64,000 nucleotides of DNA. Origin: Pantoea sp. Cy-639. GTDB taxonomy: Bacteria; Pseudomonadota; Gammaproteobacteria; Pseudomonadales; Pseudomonadaceae. Shown in pieces: positions 36,838 through 48,664 of this stretch. Under the pieces are notes generated by a model that worked only from the letters and a program-made list of their open reading frames with translations, had not been told where the DNA came from and did not search any database. The stretch covers positions 1 through 64,000 of the forward strand of contig NZ_VWXI01000009.1 in the NCBI RefSeq assembly GCF_011752525.1. The letters are read 5' to 3'. A program made the position numbers and the translations under genes. Every line of letters starts with the position of its first letter. The stretch's first letter is position 1.

Positions 36838-37245
36838 ATGTCGACCTCTTCCTTGCGTGAACAGATTCTTCTGGTGGACGACGAGGAAGAGGCCTTGCTC
36901 GAACTGGCCGAACTGCTGGAGAACGAACACTTCTGCTGCCACACCGCCACCTCGGTCGACGCCGCGCTGCGCCAGCTGACCCGGCATCCCGACGTGGCAC
37001 TGGTCATCACCGACCTGCGCATGCCCGGCGAAAGCGGTATCGGCCTGATCAAGCGCCTGCGCGACCATACCGCGCGCCAGCACCTGCCGGTGATCGTGAT
37101 GTCCGGGCACGCGGACCTGGACGACGTCAGCGACCTGCTGCGCCTGCATGTCCTCGACCTGTTCCGCAAGCCGATCTATCACGCCCGCCTGCTGGAAACC
37201 CTCGAGAACCTGTTTCCCAAGCCGCTGCTGACAGCCATCAAATAA
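36838..37245 (+). CDS. Receiver-only response regulator next to flp
   Basis: A 135-residue single-domain CheY-like protein: acidic pair in LLVDDEEEALLELAELL, phospho-acceptor Asp59 in VALVITDLRMPGESG, Ser in IVMSGHADLDD and Lys111 in FRKPIYHA. There is no output domain. CAGGAG precedes the ATG. It is co-directional with flp, 46 bases apart, so possibly on the same transcript. It may work by protein interaction, for example on PprA or TadZ (whose N-terminus is itself receiver-like); this is inference. Confidence 0.9.
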   Translation: MSTSSLREQILLVDDEEEALLELAELLENEHFCCHTATSVDAALRQLTRHPDVALVITDLRMPGESGIGLIKRLRDHTARQHLPVIVMSGHADLDDVSDLLRLHVLDLFRKPIYHARLLETLENLFPKPLLTAIK

Positions 37246-37306
37246 CATCCGCCCATGTGTATCGCGCCCGCCGCGGCCATCTCGCCCCAGGCGCGTCCTG
37301 GCCGCT

Positions 37307-39655
37307 TCAATCGCTGACCTGGAACTCCACCCGCGCGGTCTCGCCACTGCCATCCAGGGCACTCAACTCGACCCGGCCGGTCTGTTCGAAACGCACCAGC
37401 AGGCTGTCCTGTCCGCGGGTCTCGCCCAGCGGCTGGCCATTGAGGAACCACCAGCGCTGCCCCCCGCCGCCCAACGCCGATACCCGCAACTGCAAGGGCT
37501 CGCTGCTGGTGGCCGGGCGTCGCAGGTTGTCGCCGGCACGTACGCCGACGATAGACAATGGCGGCGCGCTGGCCGCTACCTTCGGCGGGCACGCCGGATT
37601 CACCGCCGGCAGGCGTGCCGCTCGCCGCTCCTGACGCGGCAGCCAGGGCTCCAGCGGCGCTGGCCACAATGCGATGTCCCGCGCATGTGCGCCCGTGCAG
37701 GCGGCATCGACCCGCAGCCCCTGCTCATCGACCCAGACCGTGTCGCGCAGCCCCAGGCCCAACGGCTGGTCGGCCGCCTGCAGGGTCGGCGGTGTGGTGC
37801 CGTCCAAGGTCCAGGCGAAGCGCTGGCGGCGGCAGTTCGGATCCTGCCGGCTCATCGGCTGCCCCAGCGGCCAGCAGATCGCCGCCACCCCGACCGAGGC
37901 CGGCACCGCCTCGACCGGCACATCGATGCCACGCTGGGCATCGCGATTGCTGAGCAGATCGTGCACCTGCAGCATCAGTGGCGCCGCCGAGGCCAGGCCG
38001 AACTGGCCGGGCACCGGGGTACCGTCGGGGCGACCGATCCATACACCGATCAGGTAACGCGGCCCCACCCCCACCGACCAGGCATCCCGAAAGCCATAGC
38101 TGGTGCCGGTCTTCCAGGCCAGTTGCGGGCGCTGCACCAGCTCGGCGTGGGGATCGCGATCCGGACGGGCCAGGCCGCTGAGAATGCGCCGGGTGATCCA
38201 TGCCGAACCTGGCGACAGCAGGCGTCGCTCCAGCAATGGATCCTGCGGTTGCAGGCGGATCCTCGCACTGCGCCCCTGGCGGGCGAATGCCGCATAGCCG
38301 CCGACCAGGTCCTCCAGGCGGCTGCCGGCACCGCCGAGGATCAGCGACAGGTTCGGCTCGGCCAATGGCGGCAGCAGCAACGGCACGCCACCCATGCGCA
38401 TCTGCGCGGCGAAACGCTTCGGCCCGTAGGCTTCGAGCAATTGCACCGCAGGCAGGTTGAGCGACAGCGCCAACGCCGAGCTGGCCGAGACCGGCCCGCT
38501 GAAGCCCATGGAGAAGTTGCCGGGGCGATAGTCACCGTAGCGACGCGGCACATCCTGCAGCAGCGATTCGGAGTGGATCAGGCCATCGTCCATGGCCATG
38601 GCATAGAGGAACGGCTTGAGGGTCGAGCCCGGCGAACGCAAGGCATGGACCATGTCGACATGGCCGAAGCGGCGCTCGTCGCCCAGGTCGATGGAGCCCA
38701 GGTAGGCTCGCACGGCCATGTTCTGGGCCTCCACCACCAGCAACGCCGCCGAGGTGCGCTCGGGTAGCCGCGCACGCCACCCCAGCAGCAGGTCCTCGAG
38801 GCGTCGCTGCAAGGCCGCGTCGATCGTGGTGCGGATCAGCGGCGGACTGTCCGGCGTATTCAACCGTCGGGCCAGCAGTGGCGCCAGCGCCGGCTCCTGA
38901 CGCGGTGCGAGCAGCAGCGGCTCCTCCCGGGCCTCGGCGATTCGCTGGGCCGGCCACACCTGGTACTCGTCAAGGCGTTGCAGCACCTTGTCGCGGGCCC
39001 GTTGGGCGCGCTCGGGATGGCGGTCCGGGCGCAACCGGCTGGGAGCCTGGGGCAGTACCGCGAGCAACGCGGCCTCGGCCGGGGTCAGGTGCTTCGGCGA
39101 CTTGCCCAGGTAGGCCCAACTGGCTGCCGCCACACCCTGCAAGGTGCCGCCGAACGGCGCTCGGTTCAGGTAGAGCTGCAGGATCTGCTGCTTGGACAGG
39201 TGCCACTCCAGCTGCGCCGTGCGCCACAGCTGGCGCAGCTTGCCAGGCAGGGTACGATCATGCGGGTCGAGCAACCGCGCCACCTGCATCGACAAGGTGC
39301 TGCCGCCCGACACCACGCGCCCACCCCGCAGGTTGAGCCAGGCGGCCCGGGCCAGGGCCATGGGGTTGACCCCGGGGTGGTGGTAGAACCAGCGATCCTC
39401 GTAGGCAAGCAGCGCCTCGAGGTACAGCGGCGACACCTCTTGCGGACTCACCGGATAGCGCCACACGCCATCGGCATCGGCGAAACGCCACAAGGGCGTG
39501 CCGTCCTCGGCGAGCACCACCCGCGCCAGGTCGTCGCCCGGCATCGGCAACGGCCAGATGCGGTCGGCCAGCCACAACAGGGCGATACTCCCCAGACCGA
39601 CGATGGCCATGCGCCGCAGGACCCGTTTCAGGCTTGACCGGGCTAAGCTTGGCAT
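37307..39655 (-). CDS. pbpC: Penicillin-binding protein 1C
   Basis: A 782-residue bifunctional class A PBP. N-terminal membrane anchor (about 10-30); glycosyltransferase domain with EDRWFYHHPGVNPMALARA (catalytic Glu) and GGSTLSMQVARLL; transpeptidase domain with SXXK in SPGSTLKPFLYA, SxN-equivalent in SSALALSLNLPA, and KTGTSYGFRDAW; and a C-terminal PBP1C-specific beta domain (about 695-782). Start at 39655 is the best fit to the family; in-frame codons extend to 39721. The alpha-2-macroglobulin gene lies about 480 bases upstream, the usual partner of PbpC in envelope repair and defence. Confidence 0.92.
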   Translation of the reverse strand: MPSLARSSLKRVLRRMAIVGLGSIALLWLADRIWPLPMPGDDLARVVLAEDGTPLWRFADADGVWRYPVSPQEVSPLYLEALLAYEDRWFYHHPGVNPMALARAAWLNLRGGRVVSGGSTLSMQVARLLDPHDRTLPGKLRQLWRTAQLEWHLSKQQILQLYLNRAPFGGTLQGVAAASWAYLGKSPKHLTPAEAALLAVLPQAPSRLRPDRHPERAQRARDKVLQRLDEYQVWPAQRIAEAREEPLLLAPRQEPALAPLLARRLNTPDSPPLIRTTIDAALQRRLEDLLLGWRARLPERTSAALLVVEAQNMAVRAYLGSIDLGDERRFGHVDMVHALRSPGSTLKPFLYAMAMDDGLIHSESLLQDVPRRYGDYRPGNFSMGFSGPVSASSALALSLNLPAVQLLEAYGPKRFAAQMRMGGVPLLLPPLAEPNLSLILGGAGSRLEDLVGGYAAFARQGRSARIRLQPQDPLLERRLLSPGSAWITRRILSGLARPDRDPHAELVQRPQLAWKTGTSYGFRDAWSVGVGPRYLIGVWIGRPDGTPVPGQFGLASAAPLMLQVHDLLSNRDAQRGIDVPVEAVPASVGVAAICWPLGQPMSRQDPNCRRQRFAWTLDGTTPPTLQAADQPLGLGLRDTVWVDEQGLRVDAACTGAHARDIALWPAPLEPWLPRQERRAARLPAVNPACPPKVAASAPPLSIVGVRAGDNLRRPATSSEPLQLRVSALGGGGQRWWFLNGQPLGETRGQDSLLVRFEQTGRVELSALDGSGETARVEFQVSD

Positions 39656-39723
39656 CGGGAACCGACCGGGCCAGGTGATGGCCAAAGGCTTGGAATCACC
39701 GATTCGTTCATCAGGAAGCAACT

Positions 39724-40017
39724 ATGCATGTAGAAGGTTTTTTCGAGTGGCTGGGCCAGGCACTGGGTTCGTTGATCCGCTTCATCGTCGACGGGCTGAG
39801 CGGGCTGTTCAACCTGCTGGCCAACGCAGGTGGCAACTTCATCGACGGGCTGGCGCGCACGCTGGGCATGGACACCTCGCTGGTCAGCATCCTGGCGCTC
39901 ATCGTTGGCCTGATGCTGCTGTACTCGGCCATCCGCGCGTTCATGCGGGCGTCGATCATCCTCGGGATCATCTGGGCGTTGCTGGGCTTGTGGGTATTGA
40001 GTTGGGTCGTCCATTGA
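39724..40017 (+). CDS. Small membrane protein, unknown function
   Basis: A 97-residue protein with two or three hydrophobic helices (about 12-36, 54-68 and 76-94): MHVEGFFEWLGQALGSLIRF at the start, SLVSILALIVGLMLLYSAIRAF and IILGIIWALLGLWVLSWVVH later. AGGAAG precedes the ATG. It is divergent from pbpC and separated from the alpha-2-macroglobulin gene by a REP pair. I recognise no named family. Confidence 0.75.
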   Translation: MHVEGFFEWLGQALGSLIRFIVDGLSGLFNLLANAGGNFIDGLARTLGMDTSLVSILALIVGLMLLYSAIRAFMRASIILGIIWALLGLWVLSWVVH

Positions 40018-40028
40018 ATGCACGTCCT

Positions 40029-40117
40029 CGTGGGCGCGGGCTTGCCCTGCAATAGCGTCAGGTCAGGCAGTGATGCCCGTTGTGCTGACGCCATCGCGGG
40101 GCAAGCCCGCGCCCACG
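40029..40117. repeat. REP palindrome pair (P. putida type)
   Basis: Two perfect 18-base inverted arms, CGTGGGCGCGGGCTTGCC (40029-40046) and its exact complement (40100-40117), lie 53 bases apart between the small membrane protein and the alpha-2-macroglobulin gene. The core GCGGG(C/G)TTGCCC / GGGCAAGCCCGCGCCCAC is the standard REP of P. putida-group genomes. It may also terminate both converging transcripts. Confidence 0.85.
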
Positions 40118-40136
40118 AATCTTCGCCCACGCAGGC

Positions 40137-43100
40137 TCAGCGGCCGCGCACGACCATCTCCCCCTGGCTTTCGCCGGTCGCCTGCAGGTTCGGCCGGTAC
40201 ATCGATTCCACCTGCGGCGGCGGGATACGGTAGCTGCCCGGGGTCACCGCCCGCGCCAGGTACAGCAGGTGGGTGGTGCCGTAGCTGTCGAGCTTGAGCG
40301 CCGCGACATAGCGATCGTCACGGTACTCCTGGTGCACCACGCTGGCGTTCTGCATCGACTCGCGCCACTGCTTCACCGCGCTGCTGGCGTTGTCCAGGCT
40401 GGCGGCGCTCTGCGCCAGGTTCTGGTTCTCCAGCTCCAGGCCGGCCGGCAGCAGGTCCACCACCAGCGCATCCGGCACCTGGCTTTGCGCCTTGAGCGCC
40501 AGGTGCACCAGCACCAGGTCGCCGCTGCGCAGGCTGCGCACATCCAACGGTTGGCCATTCATACCCAGGTATTCGCGACGAATCTCCAGGCCATTGCTGC
40601 TGGCAGGCGGAGCCTGGCGCGGATAGCCCGACAAGGTCAGCTGTTGATAAAGAGTGTCGCTGCCTTCGTTCTGCACCGTCAGCGGCGAGGCCAGCAGCGG
40701 ACCTTCGAGCTTCATGCCCGACTCGGCGTTGTCGAACTCGCGGACCTCGCCGGCGCTGTCCAGACGCGCCTTCCAGTTGCCTTCAGGCTTGCCCAGCAAG
40801 CCTCGCCCGGCGAGGAACAACGCGTTGCGCTCCTGGGTCGACAACCAGCGGTTGGCGGCCAGTTCGTCGGACAGGGCGAACAGACGCTGGTCGACCTGGT
40901 TGCCGGCCAGATTGTTCTCCTGCAGCAATGCCAGGATCAGCGCCTGATCGCGCAGGGCGCTGCCGTAGTCGGCCATCCAGCCAGTGCTGCGGGTGATCGC
41001 CAGGCCAGCCTGCAGCGCCTGCTGCGCGCGCGGCTTGTCGCCCATCTTGTCCAGTGCCACTGCCAGTTGCACCAGCGGCAGGCCGGAACGGGCATCGGCG
41101 CGCCGCTCGAACAGGCTGCGCAACGCCCCCAGCGGCGCCTGCTGGCTGCGCGCCAGGACCAGGCCCGCGTAGGCCTGCACCGCGAAACGGGTGTGATCGG
41201 CATTCTGGCTGTAGTCGACCTCGATCAGGTTACGCTCCTGCACGTAGCGCAGCAGGCGCTCGCTGGCCTTCTTCAGCACCTCGGCCGGCACGCCGTAGCC
41301 CTGTTCGCGGGCACGCAGCAGGAAGTCGGTGACATAGGCAGTCAGCCAGTATTCTTCCTCGCTGTCCGAGCTCCACAGGCCGAAGCTGCCGTTGTAGCGC
41401 TGCATGCCCAGCAAATGCTCGATGCCCATCTCGATCTTGCGCTTGCGCACATCGGCCGGCTCGCCCTTGATGCCCAGGCGCTTGAGGCTGTCGGCGTCGG
41501 CATACAGCGATGGGTACAGGCCGCTGGTGGTCTGCTCGAGACAGCCGTAGGGGTAGGCCTCCAGCGCGCGGATCTGTTCGGCGAGGTTCAGCGGAGGACG
41601 GCTCGACAGGGCCAGGCTGGCTTCGAGCCCGGCCGGCTCGAACGCGGCCAGGTCGCTGTCCGGCAATGTCCAGGGCTGGTCCTTCAGGGCCACGCGGTAG
41701 TGCTTGAGCATCGCCGGGTAGGCCGGGCGCACGCCCAGGGTCCACTCGCGCTCGAAGGGCGTGGCCGGTTCGCCCGGCAGTTGCAGGCCTTCGACCCGTA
41801 CCCGCACCTTGCCCTGGCCAAGACCGCCCTGGGCTTGAACCGGAATCATCAGCGTGCTGCGCTGGCCTTCGCCCAGGGTGACGCTCTGCTGGGCGCCAGC
41901 GGCCAGGGCGAGCTGGCCTTCGGCACTCAGTTGCACATTCAGTTGCTGGGCCCGGCCGGACAGGTTGGCCAGGTCCAGTGCCAGGCTGGTGCGGTCACCG
42001 CCGGCGAGGAAGCGCGGCGCCGACAGCTCGGCGATCAACGGTGCGGCGACGATGGTCTTGCCTTCGGCCATGCCGAAATGCTCGTCGGTCCAGGCCTGGG
42101 CCATCAGCCGCAGCTCACCATTGAAGTCAGGGATTTCGACAGTGGCCTGCCCCTCGCCCTTGTCATCCAGCGTCACCGGCAGGCTCTGCTGGGCAACGAT
42201 GGTCACCGTGGTGTTCGGACGCTTGCCGCCCTTGGCCATCGCCGCATCGCCACCGAACGCCAGGCTGGCCAGACGCCCCTGGCCAGCCTCGATCAGCTGG
42301 CCGTAGATATCCAGCTGGTCGGCGCCATAGGCCTTGCGACCGAACAGGCTGGCGAACGGATCAGGGGTCTTGAAGTCGGTGATGTTGAGGATGCCCACAT
42401 CCACCGCGGACAGCAGCACGTGGATCTCTTTCGGCACGCTGCCGTCGGCGTTGGCGGCCTTGAACTTCACCGTCAACGGTTGCTTGGGCCGCATCTTCTC
42501 CGGCGCCTGCAGGGTCACGGCGAGCTTGCGCTCGGCGCGGTCCAGCGGCAGGTGCAGCACGCCCACGGCGCGCTTGGGCGTGGCATTGGCCTTGCGCTCG
42601 CCCGGGCGAATCACCAGGGCGCTGATGTACAGATCGTGACGCGCCCATTTCTTGTCCAGGGCGACGTCGAAGGTCTTGCCCTCGGCGGGCACGTCGATCG
42701 CCTGCCACCACAGCGGGCCATCGGCGGACTCGATCATCAGGTAGCCGGTGCCGGCAGCAGGCGGGGTCACAGTGACCTTGGCGGTGGCGCCGTCCTGGTA
42801 GGCCGGTTTGTCCAGGGCGATCTTCACCTGGTCAGGGCGCACGGCGCCGCCTTCGGCGTTGTCCTGGGCACGGTAGCCGGCCCAGAAGCGCTCACTGGAC
42901 ACCAGACCGGTCTGCGGGTCTTCCACCTCAACGCGGTACGGGCCCCATTCCACCTGGAAGTTCAGCTTGGCGGTGGAGCCGGCCTTGACGCTGAGCGTCT
43001 CTTCACTCTGGGTGAGGAACTTCTCGTTGTAGTTGTAGCTCCAGCCGTCGCTCTGCGAATAGTTCCAGTAGTAATCGCGGCGCTCGCGGATCAGGCGCAC

Positions 43101-45041
43101 CTTGAGGTTGTCGGCGGCGAGCTTGTTGCCGTCGCGATCGGCCACCAGGAACTCGAACTCCACCGGGCCGTCGCTGTCGGTCTCCTCGCCGGAGAACAAG
43201 CCACGCAGGCCGGGCAAGCGCTCGGCCGGCCAGATCGGTTGTTCCAGGCGGCGGGTGATCGGCCGGCCGCCCGACTCTTGCAGGCTGGCCTGCACGGTCA
43301 GTTGCAATGGCGAACGGGCCTCGCTCCAGCGGCTCTCGATGTCGATGCTCGCCTTGCCGTTCTGGTCGAGGGTGACTTCGTCCAGCTCCAGGTCCTGGCT
43401 CAGCTCGGTCTCGGTGACCGCACCGAACTGGTAGCCCGGCAGTGCCGGCACCGCTTCGCGCAGCGGTCGTACATAGGCCTGGCCACTGAGGCGATTGCCT
43501 GCGGCCGGCGCACCGTAGAGATAGCGGCCGCTGACCTGGATGGTCGCGGTGTCTTCAGGCGCCAGGGGCGTGCTGCTGCCCTTGAGCTCCAGCGCCAGGC
43601 GCTCAGGGAGGAAGTCCTCGACCAGGAACTCGTAGACCTGCTGACGACCGCCGCCGAGATCGAGCAGCAGTTGCCAGCGCCCGGTCGGTGCCTCGCTGGC
43701 CAGTTGCAGCTGGTACTGGAACAGGCCGTTAGTATCGGCCTCCCAGACGAACTTGCGACTGACCTGCTCATCCGGGCGGCGTACTTCCACATTCACCGGC
43801 TGGGCCTTGACCGGCTTGCCGTCCTGATCGCGCAACAAGCCGTTGAGCAACACCGTTTCGCCCGGGCGGTACAGGTCGCGTGGGCCGAAGATGAAGAACT
43901 GCAAGGGATTGGCCTGGGGACCGGTGATGTCGAACTCGGCCAGGTCCAGCGCCGCGGTGTTCAGGCGCAGCAAGGTGGTGTGCACGCCTTGGGTGGCGAT
44001 CAGGGTGTCGGCCTTGGCAGTGATCGGCAGTTGCGCGTGGCCGTCGCCGTCGGTCTTGGCCTGGGCCAACAGCTTGCCCTTGTCGTCATGCAGCTCGAGG
44101 GTGACGCCAGCGAGCGCCTTGCCGCCTTCCAGCGCCTGGGTGAAGACATCCAGCCGGTCGCGGTAGCGGTGGGCGGACACACCAATGTCACTGAGGGTGA
44201 ACAGGGTCGCTGGCTGCGAGTAGTCGTAGGTGCCCGAGGCCCGCATCACCGCCAGGTACACGCCCGGGTCCTGCAGCGGCTTGATCCCGGCGATCGGCAA
44301 CAGCACGGTCTCGCGGGTGTTGCGCGCCGGATTGAGGTCGAAACGGCCGCTGTAGACCAGCTCGGCCATGTCCAGGGTTTCCTTGGACTGGTAGTAGTAC
44401 AGGCTGGAGTTGCGGCCCCAGTTGACCAGGAAGGTCGACAGCATCTCGGGCTTGACCCGGAAGAACTCGACATCGACCTTGGCGACGTTCAGGGCGATCA
44501 CCGGCAGGCCTTCGGCCAGGCGCGTGGGCAGCAGCGAGCCACGGCTGGCGAAGCCTACGGTCGGCTGCATGTCGCGGGTCTCGAAGCGGCTGACCGATTC
44601 AGCCTCGAGGGTGTTGCCGTTGACCGACAGCAGGCCCTTGTCGATGGTCAGGACCATCTTGCGCTGCGGCTCCAGATGACGCAGGCGCAGCTCCATCTGG
44701 TTATCGGAGAGTTCCCAGGCACCATCGACCTTGCCCTTGACGGTATCCACCAGGTGCAGCTTCGCGGCGAAATCCTGATTGGCGTCCAGCGGCGCGGAGA
44801 CACTGACCGACAAGGTGCTGGCACCGTCGAGCTGCACTTCCGAGACATCCAGCACGCTCAGCTCGCGGCCGGCGTAGCGCTTGGCGAGCACAGCCGGATC
44901 CTCGCGCTTGCTCGGCGTGCTGGCGGCAGGCGCGCTGGTGGTGGCTTTCTCGGGGGCGGCCGGAGGAGCGTCCGGCGTCGACGAATCACAGGCACTGAGC
45001 AAGGCCAGCGCGCAGGCCAGCAACAATCCTTTGTTGAGCAT
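40137..45041 (-). CDS. Bacterial alpha-2-macroglobulin lipoprotein (YfhM-like)
   Basis: A 1634-residue protein, the longest gene here. Signal peptide with lipobox LLSAC (Cys18) anchors it to a membrane facing the periplasm. A string of MG beta-domains follows; the thioester motif is YGCLEQTTSGLYPSL with Cys1167 and Gln1170, then the alpha/alpha-barrel thioester domain (about 1150-1440) and a C-terminal receptor-binding-like domain. This is the E. coli YfhM type, which traps proteases by a thioester-linked conformational change and is paired with PBP1C. The ATG at 45041 gives a proper lipoprotein signal; a longer frame to 45083 does not. Confidence 0.93.
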   Translation of the reverse strand: MLNKGLLLACALALLSACDSSTPDAPPAAPEKATTSAPAASTPSKREDPAVLAKRYAGRELSVLDVSEVQLDGASTLSVSVSAPLDANQDFAAKLHLVDTVKGKVDGAWELSDNQMELRLRHLEPQRKMVLTIDKGLLSVNGNTLEAESVSRFETRDMQPTVGFASRGSLLPTRLAEGLPVIALNVAKVDVEFFRVKPEMLSTFLVNWGRNSSLYYYQSKETLDMAELVYSGRFDLNPARNTRETVLLPIAGIKPLQDPGVYLAVMRASGTYDYSQPATLFTLSDIGVSAHRYRDRLDVFTQALEGGKALAGVTLELHDDKGKLLAQAKTDGDGHAQLPITAKADTLIATQGVHTTLLRLNTAALDLAEFDITGPQANPLQFFIFGPRDLYRPGETVLLNGLLRDQDGKPVKAQPVNVEVRRPDEQVSRKFVWEADTNGLFQYQLQLASEAPTGRWQLLLDLGGGRQQVYEFLVEDFLPERLALELKGSSTPLAPEDTATIQVSGRYLYGAPAAGNRLSGQAYVRPLREAVPALPGYQFGAVTETELSQDLELDEVTLDQNGKASIDIESRWSEARSPLQLTVQASLQESGGRPITRRLEQPIWPAERLPGLRGLFSGEETDSDGPVEFEFLVADRDGNKLAADNLKVRLIRERRDYYWNYSQSDGWSYNYNEKFLTQSEETLSVKAGSTAKLNFQVEWGPYRVEVEDPQTGLVSSERFWAGYRAQDNAEGGAVRPDQVKIALDKPAYQDGATAKVTVTPPAAGTGYLMIESADGPLWWQAIDVPAEGKTFDVALDKKWARHDLYISALVIRPGERKANATPKRAVGVLHLPLDRAERKLAVTLQAPEKMRPKQPLTVKFKAANADGSVPKEIHVLLSAVDVGILNITDFKTPDPFASLFGRKAYGADQLDIYGQLIEAGQGRLASLAFGGDAAMAKGGKRPNTTVTIVAQQSLPVTLDDKGEGQATVEIPDFNGELRLMAQAWTDEHFGMAEGKTIVAAPLIAELSAPRFLAGGDRTSLALDLANLSGRAQQLNVQLSAEGQLALAAGAQQSVTLGEGQRSTLMIPVQAQGGLGQGKVRVRVEGLQLPGEPATPFEREWTLGVRPAYPAMLKHYRVALKDQPWTLPDSDLAAFEPAGLEASLALSSRPPLNLAEQIRALEAYPYGCLEQTTSGLYPSLYADADSLKRLGIKGEPADVRKRKIEMGIEHLLGMQRYNGSFGLWSSDSEEEYWLTAYVTDFLLRAREQGYGVPAEVLKKASERLLRYVQERNLIEVDYSQNADHTRFAVQAYAGLVLARSQQAPLGALRSLFERRADARSGLPLVQLAVALDKMGDKPRAQQALQAGLAITRSTGWMADYGSALRDQALILALLQENNLAGNQVDQRLFALSDELAANRWLSTQERNALFLAGRGLLGKPEGNWKARLDSAGEVREFDNAESGMKLEGPLLASPLTVQNEGSDTLYQQLTLSGYPRQAPPASSNGLEIRREYLGMNGQPLDVRSLRSGDLVLVHLALKAQSQVPDALVVDLLPAGLELENQNLAQSAASLDNASSAVKQWRESMQNASVVHQEYRDDRYVAALKLDSYGTTHLLYLARAVTPGSYRIPPPQVESMYRPNLQATGESQGEMVVRGR

Positions 45042-45180
45042 TTGAGAGAGAACTCTTCGGCAGCGTGTACGTGAGGGGGGCAACTATAGCGCAACGACTC
45101 GCGGCTTACCTGGCGATGCGCGACAAGTGAGACCCTGTTCGCGCGCAGCAGTGCCCGGGTCGGTACAATCGCTGGGCAAT

Positions 45181-45205
45181 CGCGGGGCAAGCCCGCTCCC
45201 ACGCC
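45181..45205. repeat. Single REP-like element
   Basis: CGCGGGGCAAGCCCGCTCCCAC (45181-45202) matches the REP core seen at 40100-40117. It lies in the 188-base gap between the divergent alpha-2-macroglobulin and MATE genes, close upstream of the latter. Confidence 0.7.
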
Positions 45206-45229
45206 CCACGCTTTCCTGCCGGAGCCCGC

Positions 45230-46567
45230 ATGTCCTCACTGTCCATCGCCTGGCGCGACCGCCTCACCCACCGCAAAGTCTGGGCCCTGGCCGCGCCGAT
45301 GATCCTGTCCAACATCTCGGTGCCGCTGGTGGCGCTGGTCGACAGCACGGTCATCGGCCACCTGCCCCACGCTCACCAGTTGGGCGCGGTGGCGGTGGGC
45401 GCCACTCTGTTCACCTTCATGGTCGGGCTGCTGGGGTTCCTGCGCATGGGCTCCACCGGTTTCGCCGCCCAGGCGGCCGGCCGCGCCGATGGCGCCGCAC
45501 TGCGCCAGGTACTGGCCCAGGGACTGCTGCTGGCGCTCGGCCTCGCCGCGCTGATCGGCCTGCTCGCCCTGCCCTTCAGCCAGCTCGCCCTGCAAGCCAT
45601 GCAACCTAGCGAGGCGCTGCAGGCATCGACCGAAGCCTTCTTCCACACCCGCCTGCTCGGCCTGCCGGCGGCGCTGGCCAGCTATGCGCTGGTCGGCTGG
45701 TTCCTCGGCACGCAGAACGCCCGCGCGCCCCTGGCGATCCTGCTGACCACCAACCTGCTGAACATCGCCCTGAACCTGTGGTTCGTCCTGGGTCTGGACT
45801 GGGGCGTGGTCGGCTCGGCGCGAGCGTCGGTGATCGCCGAATGGACCGCTGCCCTGCTCGGCCTGGCCCTCACCCGCCCGGCACTGCGCGCCTACCCCGG
45901 GCAGGTCGCCTGGAACGCGCTCAAGCGCTGGCAGAGCTGGCGGCCGCTGCTGGCGGTGAACCGCGACATCTTCCTGCGCAGCCTGGCATTGCAGTTGGTA
46001 TTCCTGCTCATCACCGTGCAGGGCGCACGCCTGGGCGAAGCGACGGTGGCGGCCAACGCCCTGCTGCTCAATGGCCTGCTGCTCACCGCCTATGCCCTGG
46101 ATGGCCTGGCGCATGCGGTGGAAGCCCTGTGCGGGCATGCCATCGGCGCCCGTGATCGCGAGGTCTTGCGCCGGTCGCTGGTGGTGGCCTGTGGCTGGTC
46201 GCTGATCGTCAGCCTGGGGTTCGCCGTGGTGTTCCTGCTGGGCGGACACCTGTTCATCGATCTGCAGACCGACATCGCCAGCGTGCGCGCGGCGGCGTAT
46301 CCGTACCTGCCGTACCTGGCGCTGCTGCCGTTGATCGCGGTGTGGAGCTATCTGCTCGATGGGCTGTTCATCGGCGCCACCCGTGCGCGGGAAATGCGCA
46401 ATGCGATGCTGCTTTCGGTGGCGATTGCGCTGCCGCTGGCATTTGCCATGCGGGGGTTCGGCAACCATGGCTTGTGGCTGGCGTTCCTGGGGTTCATGGC
46501 CTTGCGGGGGGTGACGTTGGGATGGGTGGGGTGGCGACTGCAGGAGAAAGGGCGTTGGATTCAGTGA
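45230..46567 (+). CDS. MATE-family efflux transporter (DinF-like)
   Basis: A 445-residue inner-membrane transporter with 12 predicted helices. The start region RKVWALAAPMILSNISVPLV and DSTVIGHLPHAHQLGAVAVG carry the TM1 Pro and Asp typical of the DinF branch of MATE proteins, which exchange H+ or Na+ for cationic drugs or toxic metabolites. A second, internal repeat starts near residue 235. Substrate not predictable. It ends head-on with speA at a shared terminator. Confidence 0.88.
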   Translation: MSSLSIAWRDRLTHRKVWALAAPMILSNISVPLVALVDSTVIGHLPHAHQLGAVAVGATLFTFMVGLLGFLRMGSTGFAAQAAGRADGAALRQVLAQGLLLALGLAALIGLLALPFSQLALQAMQPSEALQASTEAFFHTRLLGLPAALASYALVGWFLGTQNARAPLAILLTTNLLNIALNLWFVLGLDWGVVGSARASVIAEWTAALLGLALTRPALRAYPGQVAWNALKRWQSWRPLLAVNRDIFLRSLALQLVFLLITVQGARLGEATVAANALLLNGLLLTAYALDGLAHAVEALCGHAIGARDREVLRRSLVVACGWSLIVSLGFAVVFLLGGHLFIDLQTDIASVRAAAYPYLPYLALLPLIAVWSYLLDGLFIGATRAREMRNAMLLSVAIALPLAFAMRGFGNHGLWLAFLGFMALRGVTLGWVGWRLQEKGRWIQ

Positions 46568-46568
46568 T

Positions 46569-46595
46569 GCAGGGGGCCGCAAAGCGGCCCCCTGC
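46569..46595. terminator. Bidirectional terminator between MATE gene and speA
   Basis: GCAGGGGGCCGC (46569-46580), AAA loop, GCGGCCCCCTGC (46584-46595): a perfect 12-base GC-rich stem followed by GTTT on the + strand. It fills the 31-base gap between converging genes and probably serves both. Confidence 0.85.
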
Positions 46596-46598
46596 AGT

Positions 46599-48512
<1,914 letters not shown>

Positions 48513-48664
48513 TCAAGTCCCCTGTAGATAAGTCAAGACACTGCCGCGCAAGGTGGCGGGCGCAGTGTAGAAGCCGAAAATGACGATTCTTGCGTGCCAG
48601 GGGTAGACCCCGGCCACGGGAACGAGTTTAGAAAGCACTGGACGAAAAATCGCGTACGGGCCGT

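Noticed and set aside
40269..45074. A 1601-codon open frame on the + strand, opposite the alpha-2-macroglobulin gene
   Set aside because: It is the antisense shadow of a high-GC gene. Its translation is rich in Gln, His, Arg and Gly with no domain, while the opposite strand encodes a well-formed lipoprotein with a thioester motif.
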